Notes: generated by a model from the letters alone, not told the origin. DNA of 64,000 nucleotides from Kordiimonadales bacterium IMCC3096 (GCA_016865035.1 CP018227.1:2881501-2945500), one strand, 5' to 3'; counted from the first letter of the stretch, positions 16,864-25,928 are shown. Numbers and translations are program-made.

Positions 16864-17301
16864 TCAGCGAAAAAAGGCCACTCCAATCGCCCACGAAAAC
16901 ATAGTAGGTAATATTAAAAATGAAATCATATTCAAAGCAATTATTATCGAAAATATGATACGAGATCTACGCAATGGATCATCTTTTTTCTGTTTGACGG
17001 CTACAAAAAGACATGTCGATTTGATGTGATATAGTTCTCAAATACTCCTTAGTTCTAAAAAAATCTGAGATTTCTCAATTTTCTTTGTCAGAAAGACAGA
17101 AATAAGAACATATATCATTTGAACCAGAAACCAGAGCCATTCTGGCGCACCATTCATTTCTCGAAATTTTTTGCTCTCCTGGTTTAGTGCCAAGAAAAAA
17201 TAATAAGCATCAGACAAATTTCAAATAATATAAAATTGTGAATAATTTAATATTTTATTATCATTATTTTCATGCATATTGGTTGAGAGCCAGTCAAGCA
17301 T
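16864..17301 (-). pseudogene. Decayed membrane-protein gene with two in-frame TGA codons
   Basis: Read from an ATG at 17301, the frame runs 146 codons to a TGA at 16864-16866 and is broken only by TGA at 17221-17223 and 17038-17040. No TAA or TAG occurs, although the DNA is about 30% GC, where they should be frequent. The conceptual product begins MLDWLSTNMHENND and has hydrophobic segments PEWLWFLVQMIYVLISVFLT and RIIFSIIIALNMISFLILP that look like membrane helices. I recognise no family. No clear ribosome binding site precedes the ATG. A recently inactivated imported gene is the simplest reading; origin in an element that reads TGA as tryptophan is an alternative. Confidence 0.5.
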
Positions 17302-17374
17302 TTAATGATAATTTCAACCATGAATACGCATCGTTTCTGTCAATGTAAAATGCAAGTCAATGGAATTAGTCTGC

Positions 17375-17408
17375 CCTACCTGTTCAAAATATTAAGCCTA
17401 CCTGTTCA
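17375..17408. repeat. Two 12-bp direct repeats, 22-bp period
   Basis: CCTACCTGTTCA occurs at 17375-17386 and again at 17397-17408, just downstream of the exporter stop codon and at the edge of the AT-rich gap. It may be a duplication scar at the junction or a protein-binding pair. Nothing else supports a function. Confidence 0.45.
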
Positions 17409-17424
17409 TGGGCATCACTGTCGA

Positions 17425-18315
17425 TCAGCCTCGTCTGATCTCCGCGCTGATTGCGATGCCGATGCCGGACAGGATGAGGATGCCCGCGCCGAACGCCGCC
17501 ATGGAAACCGCCTCGCCCAGATAGAGCCAGCCGAGCAACGCGCCCAGCACCGGTTCCCCCAGCAGGCAGATGGCGACGAAGGCCGGGGGCAGGGTGGCGA
17601 GGGTCCAGTTGTAGCTGGTGTGGCCGATCACCTGGCTGACCAGACCCAGCGCCAGCAGCGCGGTCCAGGTCGGCCAGCCGTAGCCGGTGACCTCCACGTC
17701 GAGGGCGCCTACGGCAGCGCCCAGCAGCAGGGCTGCGGTGCCATAGCAGAGCGTGGCATAGGACGAAGTCTGCAGCACGGCGCGCGCCCGCCGCCCGCTG
17801 ATCAGGTAGAGCGCCATGAACAGTCCGCCCGCCACCGCCAGCAGCAGGCCGGCCGGATCCCCGTCGAGACGCTGCACGCCGTCGAGGGCAAGCACCAGGG
17901 TTCCCGTCAGGCAGAGTGCGATGGCCAGCAGCAGGCGCCGGTTCGGCATGCCCCGCCCTGTCGCCACGTCGATCAGGGCAACCCAGACAGGGGTCAGGCT
18001 GACCAGGATCGTCGATTCCGCAATCGAGATCCGCTCCAGCGAGGTGATCCAGCTTGCGAAATGCAGGGCGAGGAACAGCCCGCCGAGCAGGGACGCGACG
18101 ACAGCGCGGCGCATCGCGCCAGCGGGCAGTTCGGCGCGGGCGGACAGGGCAAGCAGGCCAAACGGCGCCATCACGGCGGTCGCGATGGCGACCCGGGCGA
18201 GCGCGATGAGCAGCGCCGGAGCGTCCCCCGCCAGCCGGATGAAGATCACGCCATGGCTGACCGCAAACAGGCCGACCAGAGCGACGATCAGCGCTGTCCT
18301 GCGGTTCAGCGACAT
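17425..18315 (-). CDS. EamA/DMT-family transporter
   Basis: This 296-residue membrane protein has about ten predicted helices arranged as two EamA repeats, the usual layout of drug/metabolite exporters. Typical segments are SHGVIFIRLAGDAPALLIALARV, STILVSLTPVWVALIDV at the end of repeat one, and LGEPVLGALLGWLYLGEAVS in repeat two. The substrate cannot be predicted. It starts 17 bp after the GST gene and probably shares its transcript. It is the last intact gene before the AT-rich gap. Confidence 0.88.
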   Translation of the reverse strand: MSLNRRTALIVALVGLFAVSHGVIFIRLAGDAPALLIALARVAIATAVMAPFGLLALSARAELPAGAMRRAVVASLLGGLFLALHFASWITSLERISIAESTILVSLTPVWVALIDVATGRGMPNRRLLLAIALCLTGTLVLALDGVQRLDGDPAGLLLAVAGGLFMALYLISGRRARAVLQTSSYATLCYGTAALLLGAAVGALDVEVTGYGWPTWTALLALGLVSQVIGHTSYNWTLATLPPAFVAICLLGEPVLGALLGWLYLGEAVSMAAFGAGILILSGIGIAISAEIRRG

Positions 18316-18332
18316 GGCCCGTGTCGTTCGGG

Positions 18333-18956
18333 TCAGCCCTTCTGCGGCATCAGTTCATAGGGGCCGACCCAGCCCTTCATGCCCTGCACCTGCTCCGTCC
18401 AGCGCCTGATGTTGGGGAAGTCCGGCCAGCCGGTCATGTGGAATTCGTCCGGGTAGTAGAGGTACCCGAGCAGGGAGAAGTCGGCGATGGTCATGCGGTC
18501 GCCCAGCAGGAATTCGTTCTGTGCCAGCCGCCGTTCCACCACCTTCAGCGCCTGCATCATCCGGCCCTTCAGGAATTCGTGCACCGCCGGGTCACCGACC
18601 TTGGCCAGCACGGCCATGAAGCGGTAGGTGGCGATGTTGGAGGTGAACTTGTGGTTGTCGAACAGCATCCAGCGCAGGATCTCGCGTTCCTCGTCCTTGT
18701 TCTGCGGGCCGAACTGGCCGATCTGTTCCGCCAGATAGTTCAGGATCACGCCGGACTGGCTGAGCGCGACATCGCCGTGCCGCAGCACGGGAACCTCTCC
18801 CATTTCGTTGATGGCGAGATACTCGGGCGAGCGGTGCTCCCCGTTGAAGAAATCGACGAAGCGCGGCTGCCAGTCCGCGCCGGACATGTTCAGCATCAGT
18901 GCCGCCTTGTAGGCATTGCCCGACTGCGCGAAGCAGAACAGTTCGAATTCGGCCAT
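18333..18956 (-). CDS. Glutathione S-transferase family protein
   Basis: This 207-residue protein has a thioredoxin-like N-terminal domain (FELFCFAQSGNAYKAALML, NEMGEVPVLRHGD, LSQSGVILNYLAE) and an all-helical C-terminal domain with the N-capping box MTIADFSLLGYLY. The ATG at 18956 follows GGAGAG and gives the standard GST N-terminus. Such enzymes conjugate glutathione to electrophiles or act as peroxidases. The downstream exporter could remove conjugates, but that link is only contextual. Confidence 0.9.
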   Translation of the reverse strand: MAEFELFCFAQSGNAYKAALMLNMSGADWQPRFVDFFNGEHRSPEYLAINEMGEVPVLRHGDVALSQSGVILNYLAEQIGQFGPQNKDEEREILRWMLFDNHKFTSNIATYRFMAVLAKVGDPAVHEFLKGRMMQALKVVERRLAQNEFLLGDRMTIADFSLLGYLYYPDEFHMTGWPDFPNIRRWTEQVQGMKGWVGPYELMPQKG

Positions 18957-19103
18957 CTCCGGTCTCTCCTCATGAATTTGCTCCCTCACAGGATGGTGCA
19001 CCCCACTGAAACGTCAATCGCAGGCAGTAGGCGTTGCCGACCAAGGGGGGCTGGCACTATGATTGTCGGCGAGGGGCGATCTGCAGGACGGGAACACTGC
19101 AAA

Positions 19104-19481
19104 ATGAAGGTGACAACGGCGACCTATGGCGACGCGATTGTCGTCCGGGCTGAGGGCAGGATTGATCAGTCGTCAGCCGGCGATTTCCAGAAGGAACTCT
19201 CCGGGCTGGTGGATGCGGCGGTCGGAACCGAGAAGCAGATCGTGGTCGATCTGTCTAAGGTCGATTACATCTCCAGTGTTGGTCTCCGGGCGCTGATGGT
19301 GGCCAACAAGCAGGCCAAGCCGAAGGGTGTGACGATCCGCATTGCCTCCATGCAGGAGGTGGTGAAGGAGGTCTTCACGATCAGTCACTTCGACAAGGTC
19401 TTCCCGACGTTCGACGAAATGCCGAAGGCGCTGCAGGCGGTGTCGGCACTGGCCGCAGCGGCGTACACGGACGAGGACTGA
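19104..19481 (+). CDS. STAS-domain anti-sigma factor antagonist
   Basis: This 125-residue single-domain STAS protein of the SpoIIAA/RsbV type has the phosphorylatable serine in SKVDYISSVGLRALM. In partner switching, the unphosphorylated form binds a kinase/anti-sigma protein and a SpoIIE-type phosphatase restores it. Such a phosphatase is encoded two genes downstream, after the metallo-hydrolase, with gaps of only 6 and 16 bp. No kinase gene lies in the window. The ATG at 19104 is used because the domain begins at once (MKVTTATYGDAIVVRAEGRI). Confidence 0.88.
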   Translation: MKVTTATYGDAIVVRAEGRIDQSSAGDFQKELSGLVDAAVGTEKQIVVDLSKVDYISSVGLRALMVANKQAKPKGVTIRIASMQEVVKEVFTISHFDKVFPTFDEMPKALQAVSALAAAAYTDED

Positions 19482-19487
19482 AGCACC

Positions 19488-20435
19488 ATGCGGATCCGTT
19501 TCTGGGGGACTCGCGGTTCCATTCCGACCTCGATGAATGCGGATCACCTGCGGGAGAAGATCGGTGCAGCGGTCAAGGCGGTGATCGAGGCCGGGGGTGA
19601 CCCGGACAGCGCCATCGATGCCCTGCCCTTCAACATGCGCGGGACCTATGGCGGCGAGAGCTCCTGCGTCCAGATCGAGACCGGGGGCGACGAATATGTC
19701 GTCTGCGACATGGGGTCGGGTGCGCGCAGGCTTGCGCTGCATGCGCTGGGCAAGCACGGGCCGGGCGCGCCGCAGGTCTACAACATCTTCCAGAGCCATG
19801 TGCACTGGGACCACATCATGGGGTTCCCCTTCTTCATTCCCGCCTTCATTCCGGGCAACGTGATCCGCATCCATGGCTGCCACGACGTGCTGGAGATGGC
19901 CTACCGCCGCCAGCAGGACAATCCGAGCTTTCCCGTGCCGTTCGATTTTCTCGGTGCGACCATCGAGTTCGTGCCGCTCGAACCGGACCAGACCTACGAG
20001 ATCGCGGGCATGACGGTGACGCCGTTCCGCCAGTTGCACGCCGGAGACTCCTATGGCTACCGGTTCGAGAAGGACGGCAAGGTTGCGGTCTATTCGACGG
20101 ACTCGGAGCACAAGCTGGAGGATCAGGAGGAGACGGACTACTTCATCCGCTACTTCCGGGATGCCGACGCCGTGGTCTTCGATTCCATGTATTCCCTCGC
20201 CGACGCAACCTCGCTGAAGGAGGACTGGGGCCATTCCTCCAACATGGTCGGGGTCGAACTCTGTCAGATGGCGGGTGTGAAGATGCTGTGCATGTTCCAT
20301 CATGAACCGGTCTACAGCGACGCGCAGATCGATCAGGTGCTGGCCGAGACCCGGCGGTTCGAGGAGATCTCGCGTGGTGACGGCCCGCCGCTGACCGTCA
20401 TTGCCTCCTATGACGGGCTAGAAATCGACCTTTGA
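19488..20435 (+). CDS. MBL-fold metallo-hydrolase
   Basis: This 315-residue metallo-beta-lactamase-fold protein begins MRIRFWGTRGSIPTS, as in the subgroup often linked to signalling genes. The metal site includes SHVHWDHIMGFPFF, the later YSTDSEH strand and MFHHEP near the C-terminus. Relatives include cyclic-nucleotide phosphodiesterase-like and tRNase Z-like enzymes, so a nucleotide substrate is possible but not shown. It sits between the STAS protein and the CHASE2 phosphatase, suggesting a role in the same pathway. Confidence 0.85.
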   Translation: MRIRFWGTRGSIPTSMNADHLREKIGAAVKAVIEAGGDPDSAIDALPFNMRGTYGGESSCVQIETGGDEYVVCDMGSGARRLALHALGKHGPGAPQVYNIFQSHVHWDHIMGFPFFIPAFIPGNVIRIHGCHDVLEMAYRRQQDNPSFPVPFDFLGATIEFVPLEPDQTYEIAGMTVTPFRQLHAGDSYGYRFEKDGKVAVYSTDSEHKLEDQEETDYFIRYFRDADAVVFDSMYSLADATSLKEDWGHSSNMVGVELCQMAGVKMLCMFHHEPVYSDAQIDQVLAETRRFEEISRGDGPPLTVIASYDGLEIDL

Positions 20436-20451
20436 AAGGCGGACCGGGGGC

Positions 20452-22626
20452 ATGACTGACAGCGCAGCAGTCTCAGGCCCGCAATCCGCAATGGCAGACG
20501 GTTCCGACGACGTTCGCGCGGAGATGGACGGGCTGCGCGGCCTTGTCACTGTCTGGCGCGGTCGGGTGCTGGGGCTTGTGGTGCTGGCGCTGTGCCTGCT
20601 GGCGGATGTGACCTTCCTGGCCGACAACCCGCTCCGGCGCGAATTCTACGACCTGTCGCAGCAGCTGATGCCGCGTCCGGTGGAAAGCAACCTGCCGGTG
20701 ATCGTCGCGGTGGACGAGCGCAGCATCGCCGAGATCGGCCAGTGGCCCTGGCCGCGTACCGTGGTCGCCGACCTGATCGACCGGATGGGGCAGGGCGGCG
20801 CGCTGGCCATCGGGGTCGATGTGCTGTTTCTCGACCCGGACCGGCAATCCCCCCGGCATCTGGCTGACCGCATGACCGATGCGCCGCCGGATGTGCTTGG
20901 CTATGTCAGGACCCTGCCGGACTACGATGCCATTCTCGCGGAAGTCGTCGGTGCCTGGCCTGTCGTCCTGGGCCTTGGGGGGACCCGCACCCGCACGGGC
21001 GTCAACGGCCCCGTGCGAACCGTGCCCGTGGCGCTCACCGATCCGGCACTGAAGCAGGTGCTGCCGACATTCCCCGGTGCGGACCAGTCGGTCGCGGACG
21101 TCTCGGCCGCTGCCGCCGGGCAGGGACTGCTGAACGCCATCGAGGACCCGGATGCGATCATCCGCAGACTCCCGGCTGTGGCGATGATCGACGGGCGCCC
21201 CGTGCCGTCCTTCGCCATGGAGATGCTGCGGGTCGCGCTCGGGGGGCTGATCACGGTCAGGGGCGCGGACGGGCGGGTCGATGGTCTGCAGATCGGTGAC
21301 TGGTTCATCCCGACGGAGGCGGATGGCACCATCTACGTGCCCTTCTCGCCGCCGTTCGCCAGCCGCTATGTCTCGGCTGTAGACGTGCTGCGCGACGACG
21401 AGGTGGCGCTGTCGCTGGAGGGGGCGATCGCCATGATCGGCCTGACCGGACAGGGGCTGGTCGACCTGCAGACATCCCCGCTGCGTTATCGCGCGCCGGG
21501 TATCGATGTGCATGCGCAGATGATCGAAGCCGTGGACGAGGAATATTTCATCTCCCGGCCGGGCTGGACCCGCTGGCTGGAACTGGCGGTGCTGGTCGCT
21601 GTCGGCCTGCTGGTCGTCTTTGTCGTGCCCGTCCTGCGTCTGCGCTTCGGCATTCCGCTGATCCTGCTGGTCCTGGCCCTGACGGTTGCCGGCGGCCTGC
21701 TGGCCTATGCGACGGAGCGGGTCTTCGTCGATACCATGGGGGCCACCCTGACCGGGGTTGTCACGGGTATTGCCATGCTCAGCATGACCCTGATGATCGC
21801 GAATGCGCACCGCCGGGCCCTGGGGCGTCACCTCCAGTTGCAGCGGGAGGAACGGGCGCGGCTGCAGGGTGAACTGGACGCCGCACGGGAGATCCAGCTT
21901 GGCCTGCTGCCGGGCCTGGACAGCCTGCCCGACATCAGCAGCCAGCTCTCCCTTGCCGCCATGCTGGAACCGGCACGCGACGTTGGCGGCGACCTCTACG
22001 ACTTCTTCATGATCGACGACGACAGGCTGTTCCTGTCGGTCGGCGACGTCTCCGGCAAGGGCGTTCCGGCCAGCCTGTTCATGGCCATTTCCAAGGCCCT
22101 CTACAAATCGGCCGTACTGCGTGACCGCCAGCAGATCGACGACATCATGACCGCCGCGAACGAGGAGATCAGTCGGGAAAATCCGAACATGCTGTTCGTG
22201 ACCCTGTTCGCGGGCATTCTCGACCTGCGGACGGGTCATCTGGACTATTGCAACGCGGGCCATGAACCGCCGCTGATCTTCACGCCGGGAACCGAGGGGA
22301 TCCGGGTGCTGGATGGCGGGGGTGGCCCGCCGGTCTGTGTCCTTGATGATTTCATGTACATGGCCGACAGCGTCGATCTGGCACCGGGGGAGATGATGCT
22401 CATCACCTCCGACGGGATCGGGGAGGCGATGAACGACGGCGGCGAGCTCTACGGCAACGACCGCCTGCACGAACTGATCGCCCGCCTGCAGCCGGGGGCG
22501 GTGTCGGAGGACCTCAGCCTGACGCTCTACGAAGACGTGAAACGTCATGCTGACGGGGCGCCTGCGTCCGATGACATCACCATCATGGCGCTGCGCTGGA
22601 TGCCGCCCCGCGTTCAGCAGGCTTGA
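20452..22626 (+). CDS. CHASE2 sensor with SpoIIE-type PP2C phosphatase domain
   Basis: This 724-residue membrane signalling protein has TM1 at about 38-58, an extracytoplasmic CHASE2 domain at about 60-370 (IVAVDERSIAEIGQWPWPR, GVDVLFLDPDR), three membrane helices at about 375-455, a short coiled-coil linker, and a cytoplasmic PP2C/SpoIIE domain from about 505. The metal-binding motif VGGDLYDFF and LSVGDVSGKGVPASLFM are present. It should dephosphorylate the STAS protein encoded two genes upstream in response to an envelope signal. Family assignment is firm; signal and target are inferred. Confidence 0.92.
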   Translation: MTDSAAVSGPQSAMADGSDDVRAEMDGLRGLVTVWRGRVLGLVVLALCLLADVTFLADNPLRREFYDLSQQLMPRPVESNLPVIVAVDERSIAEIGQWPWPRTVVADLIDRMGQGGALAIGVDVLFLDPDRQSPRHLADRMTDAPPDVLGYVRTLPDYDAILAEVVGAWPVVLGLGGTRTRTGVNGPVRTVPVALTDPALKQVLPTFPGADQSVADVSAAAAGQGLLNAIEDPDAIIRRLPAVAMIDGRPVPSFAMEMLRVALGGLITVRGADGRVDGLQIGDWFIPTEADGTIYVPFSPPFASRYVSAVDVLRDDEVALSLEGAIAMIGLTGQGLVDLQTSPLRYRAPGIDVHAQMIEAVDEEYFISRPGWTRWLELAVLVAVGLLVVFVVPVLRLRFGIPLILLVLALTVAGGLLAYATERVFVDTMGATLTGVVTGIAMLSMTLMIANAHRRALGRHLQLQREERARLQGELDAAREIQLGLLPGLDSLPDISSQLSLAAMLEPARDVGGDLYDFFMIDDDRLFLSVGDVSGKGVPASLFMAISKALYKSAVLRDRQQIDDIMTAANEEISRENPNMLFVTLFAGILDLRTGHLDYCNAGHEPPLIFTPGTEGIRVLDGGGGPPVCVLDDFMYMADSVDLAPGEMMLITSDGIGEAMNDGGELYGNDRLHELIARLQPGAVSEDLSLTLYEDVKRHADGAPASDDITIMALRWMPPRVQQA

Positions 22627-22697
22627 GGCTTCCGGTCCAGACCTGTCACACTGTCCGCCGACACGTCGTCATGACATGAAGTCCGGGGGGGAAGCCC

Positions 22698-23720
22698 ATG
22701 CCAACGACACGACAGGTAACACTTGCCAGCCGACCGCAGACGGTTGTGGTGCCAGAGAATTTCGCGATGCAGGAAGCGGTCACGCCCGACCTGGGGGAGG
22801 GGGATGTGCTGGTCCGGCACATCTACATGTCCGTTGATCCCTACATGCGCGGCCTGATGGGGGGCGGCGTGGCCTATGCCGCGGGGTTCGAGATCGGTCA
22901 GCCGCTGTTCGGCCGGGTCATCGGTGAAGTGGCGCAGAGCCGCAACGCCGACTTCCGGGAAGGCGATTTCGTCTATGGCATGCTCGACTGGGCCGACTGG
23001 TCCGTGGCGAAGGGCGGGGAGAGCCTGCGCCGCGTCGATTCCGCGCGTGCGCCACTTTCCTACTACCTGGGCACGCTGGGTTTTCCCGGCCTCACCGCCT
23101 ATGTCGGCATGATGCTGATAGGGGAGCCGAAGCCGGGGGAGACCGTCTTCGTCTCCGCCGCGTCCGGGGCCGTCGGGCAGGTCGCGGGACAGTTGGCACG
23201 GATTGCCGGAGCCCGCGTCGTGGGCAGCGCCGGCAGTGACGAGAAGGTGCGCTTCATCACCGGGGAATGCGGCTTCCACGACGGTTTCAACTATCGCATC
23301 GCGCCCAGCGTGCTGGAGGCGCTGCGGCTGCACTGTGCCGATGGCATCGATGTGGATTTCGAGAATGTGGGCGGGGAGACGCTGGATGCGGTTCTGGCCC
23401 ATGCCAATCCCTTCGCCCGGATCGCGGTCTGCGGCATGATCAGCCAGTACAATCTGGCCGAGCCCTATCATCTGAAGCATGTGAACGAGGTCGTCTCGAA
23501 ACGCCTCAACATGCGTGGCTTCGTGGTGCGGGATCATGCGCACCTGATCGAGCAGTTCATTGACGAGACCGCCGGACATATTGCCGATGGCACCATGGCG
23601 GTGGCCGAGGACATGATGTTCGGACTGGAGAATGCGCCTGCCGCCTTCATCGGCATGCTGGCGGGCGAGAACTTCGGCAAGCGCGTGATCAAGGTCGGTG
23701 ACGACCCCAATTGGAACTGA
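22698..23720 (+). CDS. NADP-dependent oxidoreductase, MDR family (leukotriene B4 dehydrogenase-like)
   Basis: This 340-residue zinc-free medium-chain reductase has a GroES-like N-terminus (MSVDPYMRGLM), TAYVGMMLIGEPKPGETVFVSAASGAVGQVAGQLARIAG forming the nucleotide-binding fold, and DVDFENVGGETLDAVL. Relatives reduce alpha,beta-unsaturated ketones with NADPH (prostaglandin/curcumin reductase type). The start lies after a GGGGGAAG stretch. proC follows after 18 bp and may be co-transcribed, though no metabolic link is evident. Confidence 0.9.
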   Translation: MPTTRQVTLASRPQTVVVPENFAMQEAVTPDLGEGDVLVRHIYMSVDPYMRGLMGGGVAYAAGFEIGQPLFGRVIGEVAQSRNADFREGDFVYGMLDWADWSVAKGGESLRRVDSARAPLSYYLGTLGFPGLTAYVGMMLIGEPKPGETVFVSAASGAVGQVAGQLARIAGARVVGSAGSDEKVRFITGECGFHDGFNYRIAPSVLEALRLHCADGIDVDFENVGGETLDAVLAHANPFARIAVCGMISQYNLAEPYHLKHVNEVVSKRLNMRGFVVRDHAHLIEQFIDETAGHIADGTMAVAEDMMFGLENAPAAFIGMLAGENFGKRVIKVGDDPNWN

Positions 23721-23738
23721 ACCTGCGGGAGACTCCAC

Positions 23739-24551
23739 ATGGCGAAGGGATTGTTGCTGGTCGGTTGCGGCAAGATGGGCGGCGCAATGCTGTCCGGCTG
23801 GCTGGATGAAGGCACGGATCCGGGAACCGTATTCGTCATCGAACCGGCCGAGGCCCTGCGCGCACCGCTGCGCGCGCGCGGCGTCAATGCGGTCGCTGCC
23901 GCTGCCGACCTGCCTGACGGTTTCTGGCCGGATTGCGTGGTTCTGGCGGTCAAGCCCCAGATGATGGCGGACGTGACGGGGGAGTTTGCGCGTTTCGTGG
24001 GGCCGGACACCCAGTTCCTGTCCATCGCCGCAGGCACCACCATCGGCTTCTTCGAGGGGGTGCTGGGGGAGGCGGCGGCCATCGTCCGCACCATGCCGAA
24101 CACGCCGGCCGCCGTGGGCAAGGGCATGCTGGTCGCCTGTCCCAATGCCCATGTCACGGAGGCCATGCGGGCGCGTGCCGATGCATTGCTGTCTGCCGTC
24201 GGTGCAGTCGCCTGGATCGACGACGAGAGCCTGATGGACGCGGTGACGGCCGTGTCCGGTTCGGGGCCGGCCTATGTGTTTCACATGATCGAATGCATGA
24301 CGGCGGCGGGTATCGACGCTGGTCTGCCGGAGGATCTGGCGGCGCAACTGGCGTCCCAGACCGTCTATGGCGCGGGTGCGCTGGCCCATGCCGCGTCGGA
24401 GGATCCGGGAACCTTGCGCAAGAATGTCACCAGCCCCGGCGGTACCACGCAGGCGGCGCTGGAAGTGCTGATGGCCGACGACGGACTGGCCCCCCTGATA
24501 CGCCGTGCCGTTGAGGCGGCGGCGAAGCGCAGTCGCGAACTGGGGGGCTGA
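23739..24551 (+). CDS. proC: Pyrroline-5-carboxylate reductase
   Basis: ProC makes proline from pyrroline-5-carboxylate with NAD(P)H. The 270-residue product has the N-terminal Rossmann motif VGCGKMGGAMLSGW, the VRTMPNTPAAVGKGM segment, and the C-terminal signature VSGSGPAYVFHMIECM with NVTSPGGTTQAALEVL. proA and proB, which make the precursor, are encoded about 30 kb away. The start follows GGGAGA. It converges on the aminotransferase gene with a 15-bp gap. Confidence 0.95.
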   Translation: MAKGLLLVGCGKMGGAMLSGWLDEGTDPGTVFVIEPAEALRAPLRARGVNAVAAAADLPDGFWPDCVVLAVKPQMMADVTGEFARFVGPDTQFLSIAAGTTIGFFEGVLGEAAAIVRTMPNTPAAVGKGMLVACPNAHVTEAMRARADALLSAVGAVAWIDDESLMDAVTAVSGSGPAYVFHMIECMTAAGIDAGLPEDLAAQLASQTVYGAGALAHAASEDPGTLRKNVTSPGGTTQAALEVLMADDGLAPLIRRAVEAAAKRSRELGG

Positions 24552-24566
24552 GGGCGCGGCGACGTC

Positions 24567-25781
24567 TCAGACGATACGTCTGGTATCCCGGTTCTCCAGC
24601 ACCGGTGCGGTGGTGGAGAGGTGTTCTGTGGCCGCCCTGAGTCCGCTTTCGTGCGGCACGTTGCATTGCATCAGGGCGGCCTCGATCCCGGCGAGGGAAC
24701 CCAGGATCATGGGGTCGTTCAGGTCGCCCATGTGTCCGATGCGAAACACCAGCCCGGCCAGGTGCGACAGCCCGCCACCCACGGCAACGTCGAAAGTTTC
24801 CCGCGCGGTCTGGCGGATTTCGTCGGCGTCACCGCCATCGGTCCGCCGCACCACGGTCAGGGACGATGCCCGCTGTTCCGGGTGCAGCGCGTTGAATTCC
24901 AGCGCGCCACCGCGGCACCACTCGGCCACCGCGGCCCGGACAGCACCGGCCAGGCGCTCGTGGCGGGCGAAGACGGCATCCAAACCCCATTCGTTCAGCA
25001 TGGTGATGGATTCCCGCAGGCCGAAGATCAGATGCTCCGGTGCCGTGCCGCAGAACCGGCGGTACTGCTCCATCCCCAGCCGCGCGTCCCATGACCAGTA
25101 GTCGCGCAGGGTGCCGACACGCCGCGTCGCCGCAAGGGCCTTCGGTCCGGCGGCGGTGAAGGACAGGCCGGGCGGCATCATCAGCCCCTTCTGGCAGGCC
25201 GCGATCACCACATCGATACCCCATTCATCCATCGGCAGGGGTGTGGTCATGAAGGACGCGATGGCATCGATGACCAGCAGGGCCGGATGACCGGCGGCAT
25301 TGATGGCGGTGCGCATGGCCCGCACATCGGAGGTGACGCCGGTCGCGGTCTCCGTATGCACGGCCAGCACGGCCTTGATCCGGTGATCGGTGTCGCGGCG
25401 CAGGATATCCTCCAGCGCGTCGACATCGATGGCGGTGCGCCAGTCGTTCGGAATGGTCTCGATCTTCAGGCCGAAGGAACTCGCCATCTCGCCCCAGGTC
25501 AGGGAGAAGCGGCCCGTCTCCGGCATCAGGATGGTGTCGCCCGTTTCGAACAGGTTGACGAAGGCGGCTTCCCAGGCGCCGTGACCGGAGGCGGTGTAGA
25601 AGAAGACTTCCCCGTCCGTGCCGAACAGCGGCTTCACCCTCTCGAAGCAGTCGATGGCGATGTCCATGAAGCCGGGGCTGGCGAAATCCAGCGCCGGACG
25701 ATGCATGGCGTTCAGGATGCGGTCGGGAATGTTCGTCGGGCCGGGAACCTGAAGGAACTGGCGTCCGGGGCGTAGGGTCAT
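24567..25781 (-). CDS. Class V PLP aminotransferase (serine/alanine–glyoxylate type)
   Basis: This 404-residue fold-type I enzyme starts PGRQFLQVPGPTNIPDRIL, a hallmark of alanine- or serine-glyoxylate aminotransferases, and shows TASGHGAWEAAFVNL, VHTETATGV, LLVIDAIASF and the PLP lysine in AACQKGLMMPPG. It may act in glyoxylate, serine or photorespiration-like metabolism. 2-aminoethylphosphonate-type enzymes share the fold but have other signatures. Substrate preference cannot be settled from the sequence. Confidence 0.87.
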   Translation of the reverse strand: MTLRPGRQFLQVPGPTNIPDRILNAMHRPALDFASPGFMDIAIDCFERVKPLFGTDGEVFFYTASGHGAWEAAFVNLFETGDTILMPETGRFSLTWGEMASSFGLKIETIPNDWRTAIDVDALEDILRRDTDHRIKAVLAVHTETATGVTSDVRAMRTAINAAGHPALLVIDAIASFMTTPLPMDEWGIDVVIAACQKGLMMPPGLSFTAAGPKALAATRRVGTLRDYWSWDARLGMEQYRRFCGTAPEHLIFGLRESITMLNEWGLDAVFARHERLAGAVRAAVAEWCRGGALEFNALHPEQRASSLTVVRRTDGGDADEIRQTARETFDVAVGGGLSHLAGLVFRIGHMGDLNDPMILGSLAGIEAALMQCNVPHESGLRAATEHLSTTAPVLENRDTRRIV

Positions 25782-25928
25782 GGGAGGCTTCCGTCTGAGG
25801 CAGGATCTTCCGGCAGACTAGCCAAGCGGTACCGCCTGTCACCTGAGAAATACAACCGGTATGCTACAGTATAGCTCAACCGGCGCACCGCTGGCCGGGC
25901 AGGGTTCGTGTGTGGCAAAAGGAATATT

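Larger units (their letters stand above)
16672..17424. other. AT-rich gap with no intact gene
   Basis: About 750 bp of clearly lower GC (near 30% in the core, against about 65% around it) separates the pterin dehydratase from the exporter gene. It holds a small hairpin, a decayed minus-strand reading frame and a 12-bp direct repeat, each listed separately. The composition break suggests imported DNA. I see no integrase, tRNA or inverted terminal repeats. Confidence 0.7.

Noticed and set aside
16864-17301. Selenocysteine reading of the two TGA codons
   Set aside because: No hairpin of SECIS type follows either TGA, the protein looks like a plain membrane protein, and no redox motif surrounds the sites.
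17305-18360. A 351-codon plus-strand frame opposite the EamA exporter
   Set aside because: Only its first ~40 codons lie outside the exporter; the remainder is an antisense shadow with no motif.
19052-19067. Sigma-54-like TGGCAC match before the STAS gene
   Set aside because: The -12 element reads GT instead of the near-invariant GC, so I do not call it a promoter.
20473-22548. A 691-codon open frame opposite the CHASE2 phosphatase gene
   Set aside because: Antisense shadow with biased Arg/Gln/His/Asp content and no recognisable motif.
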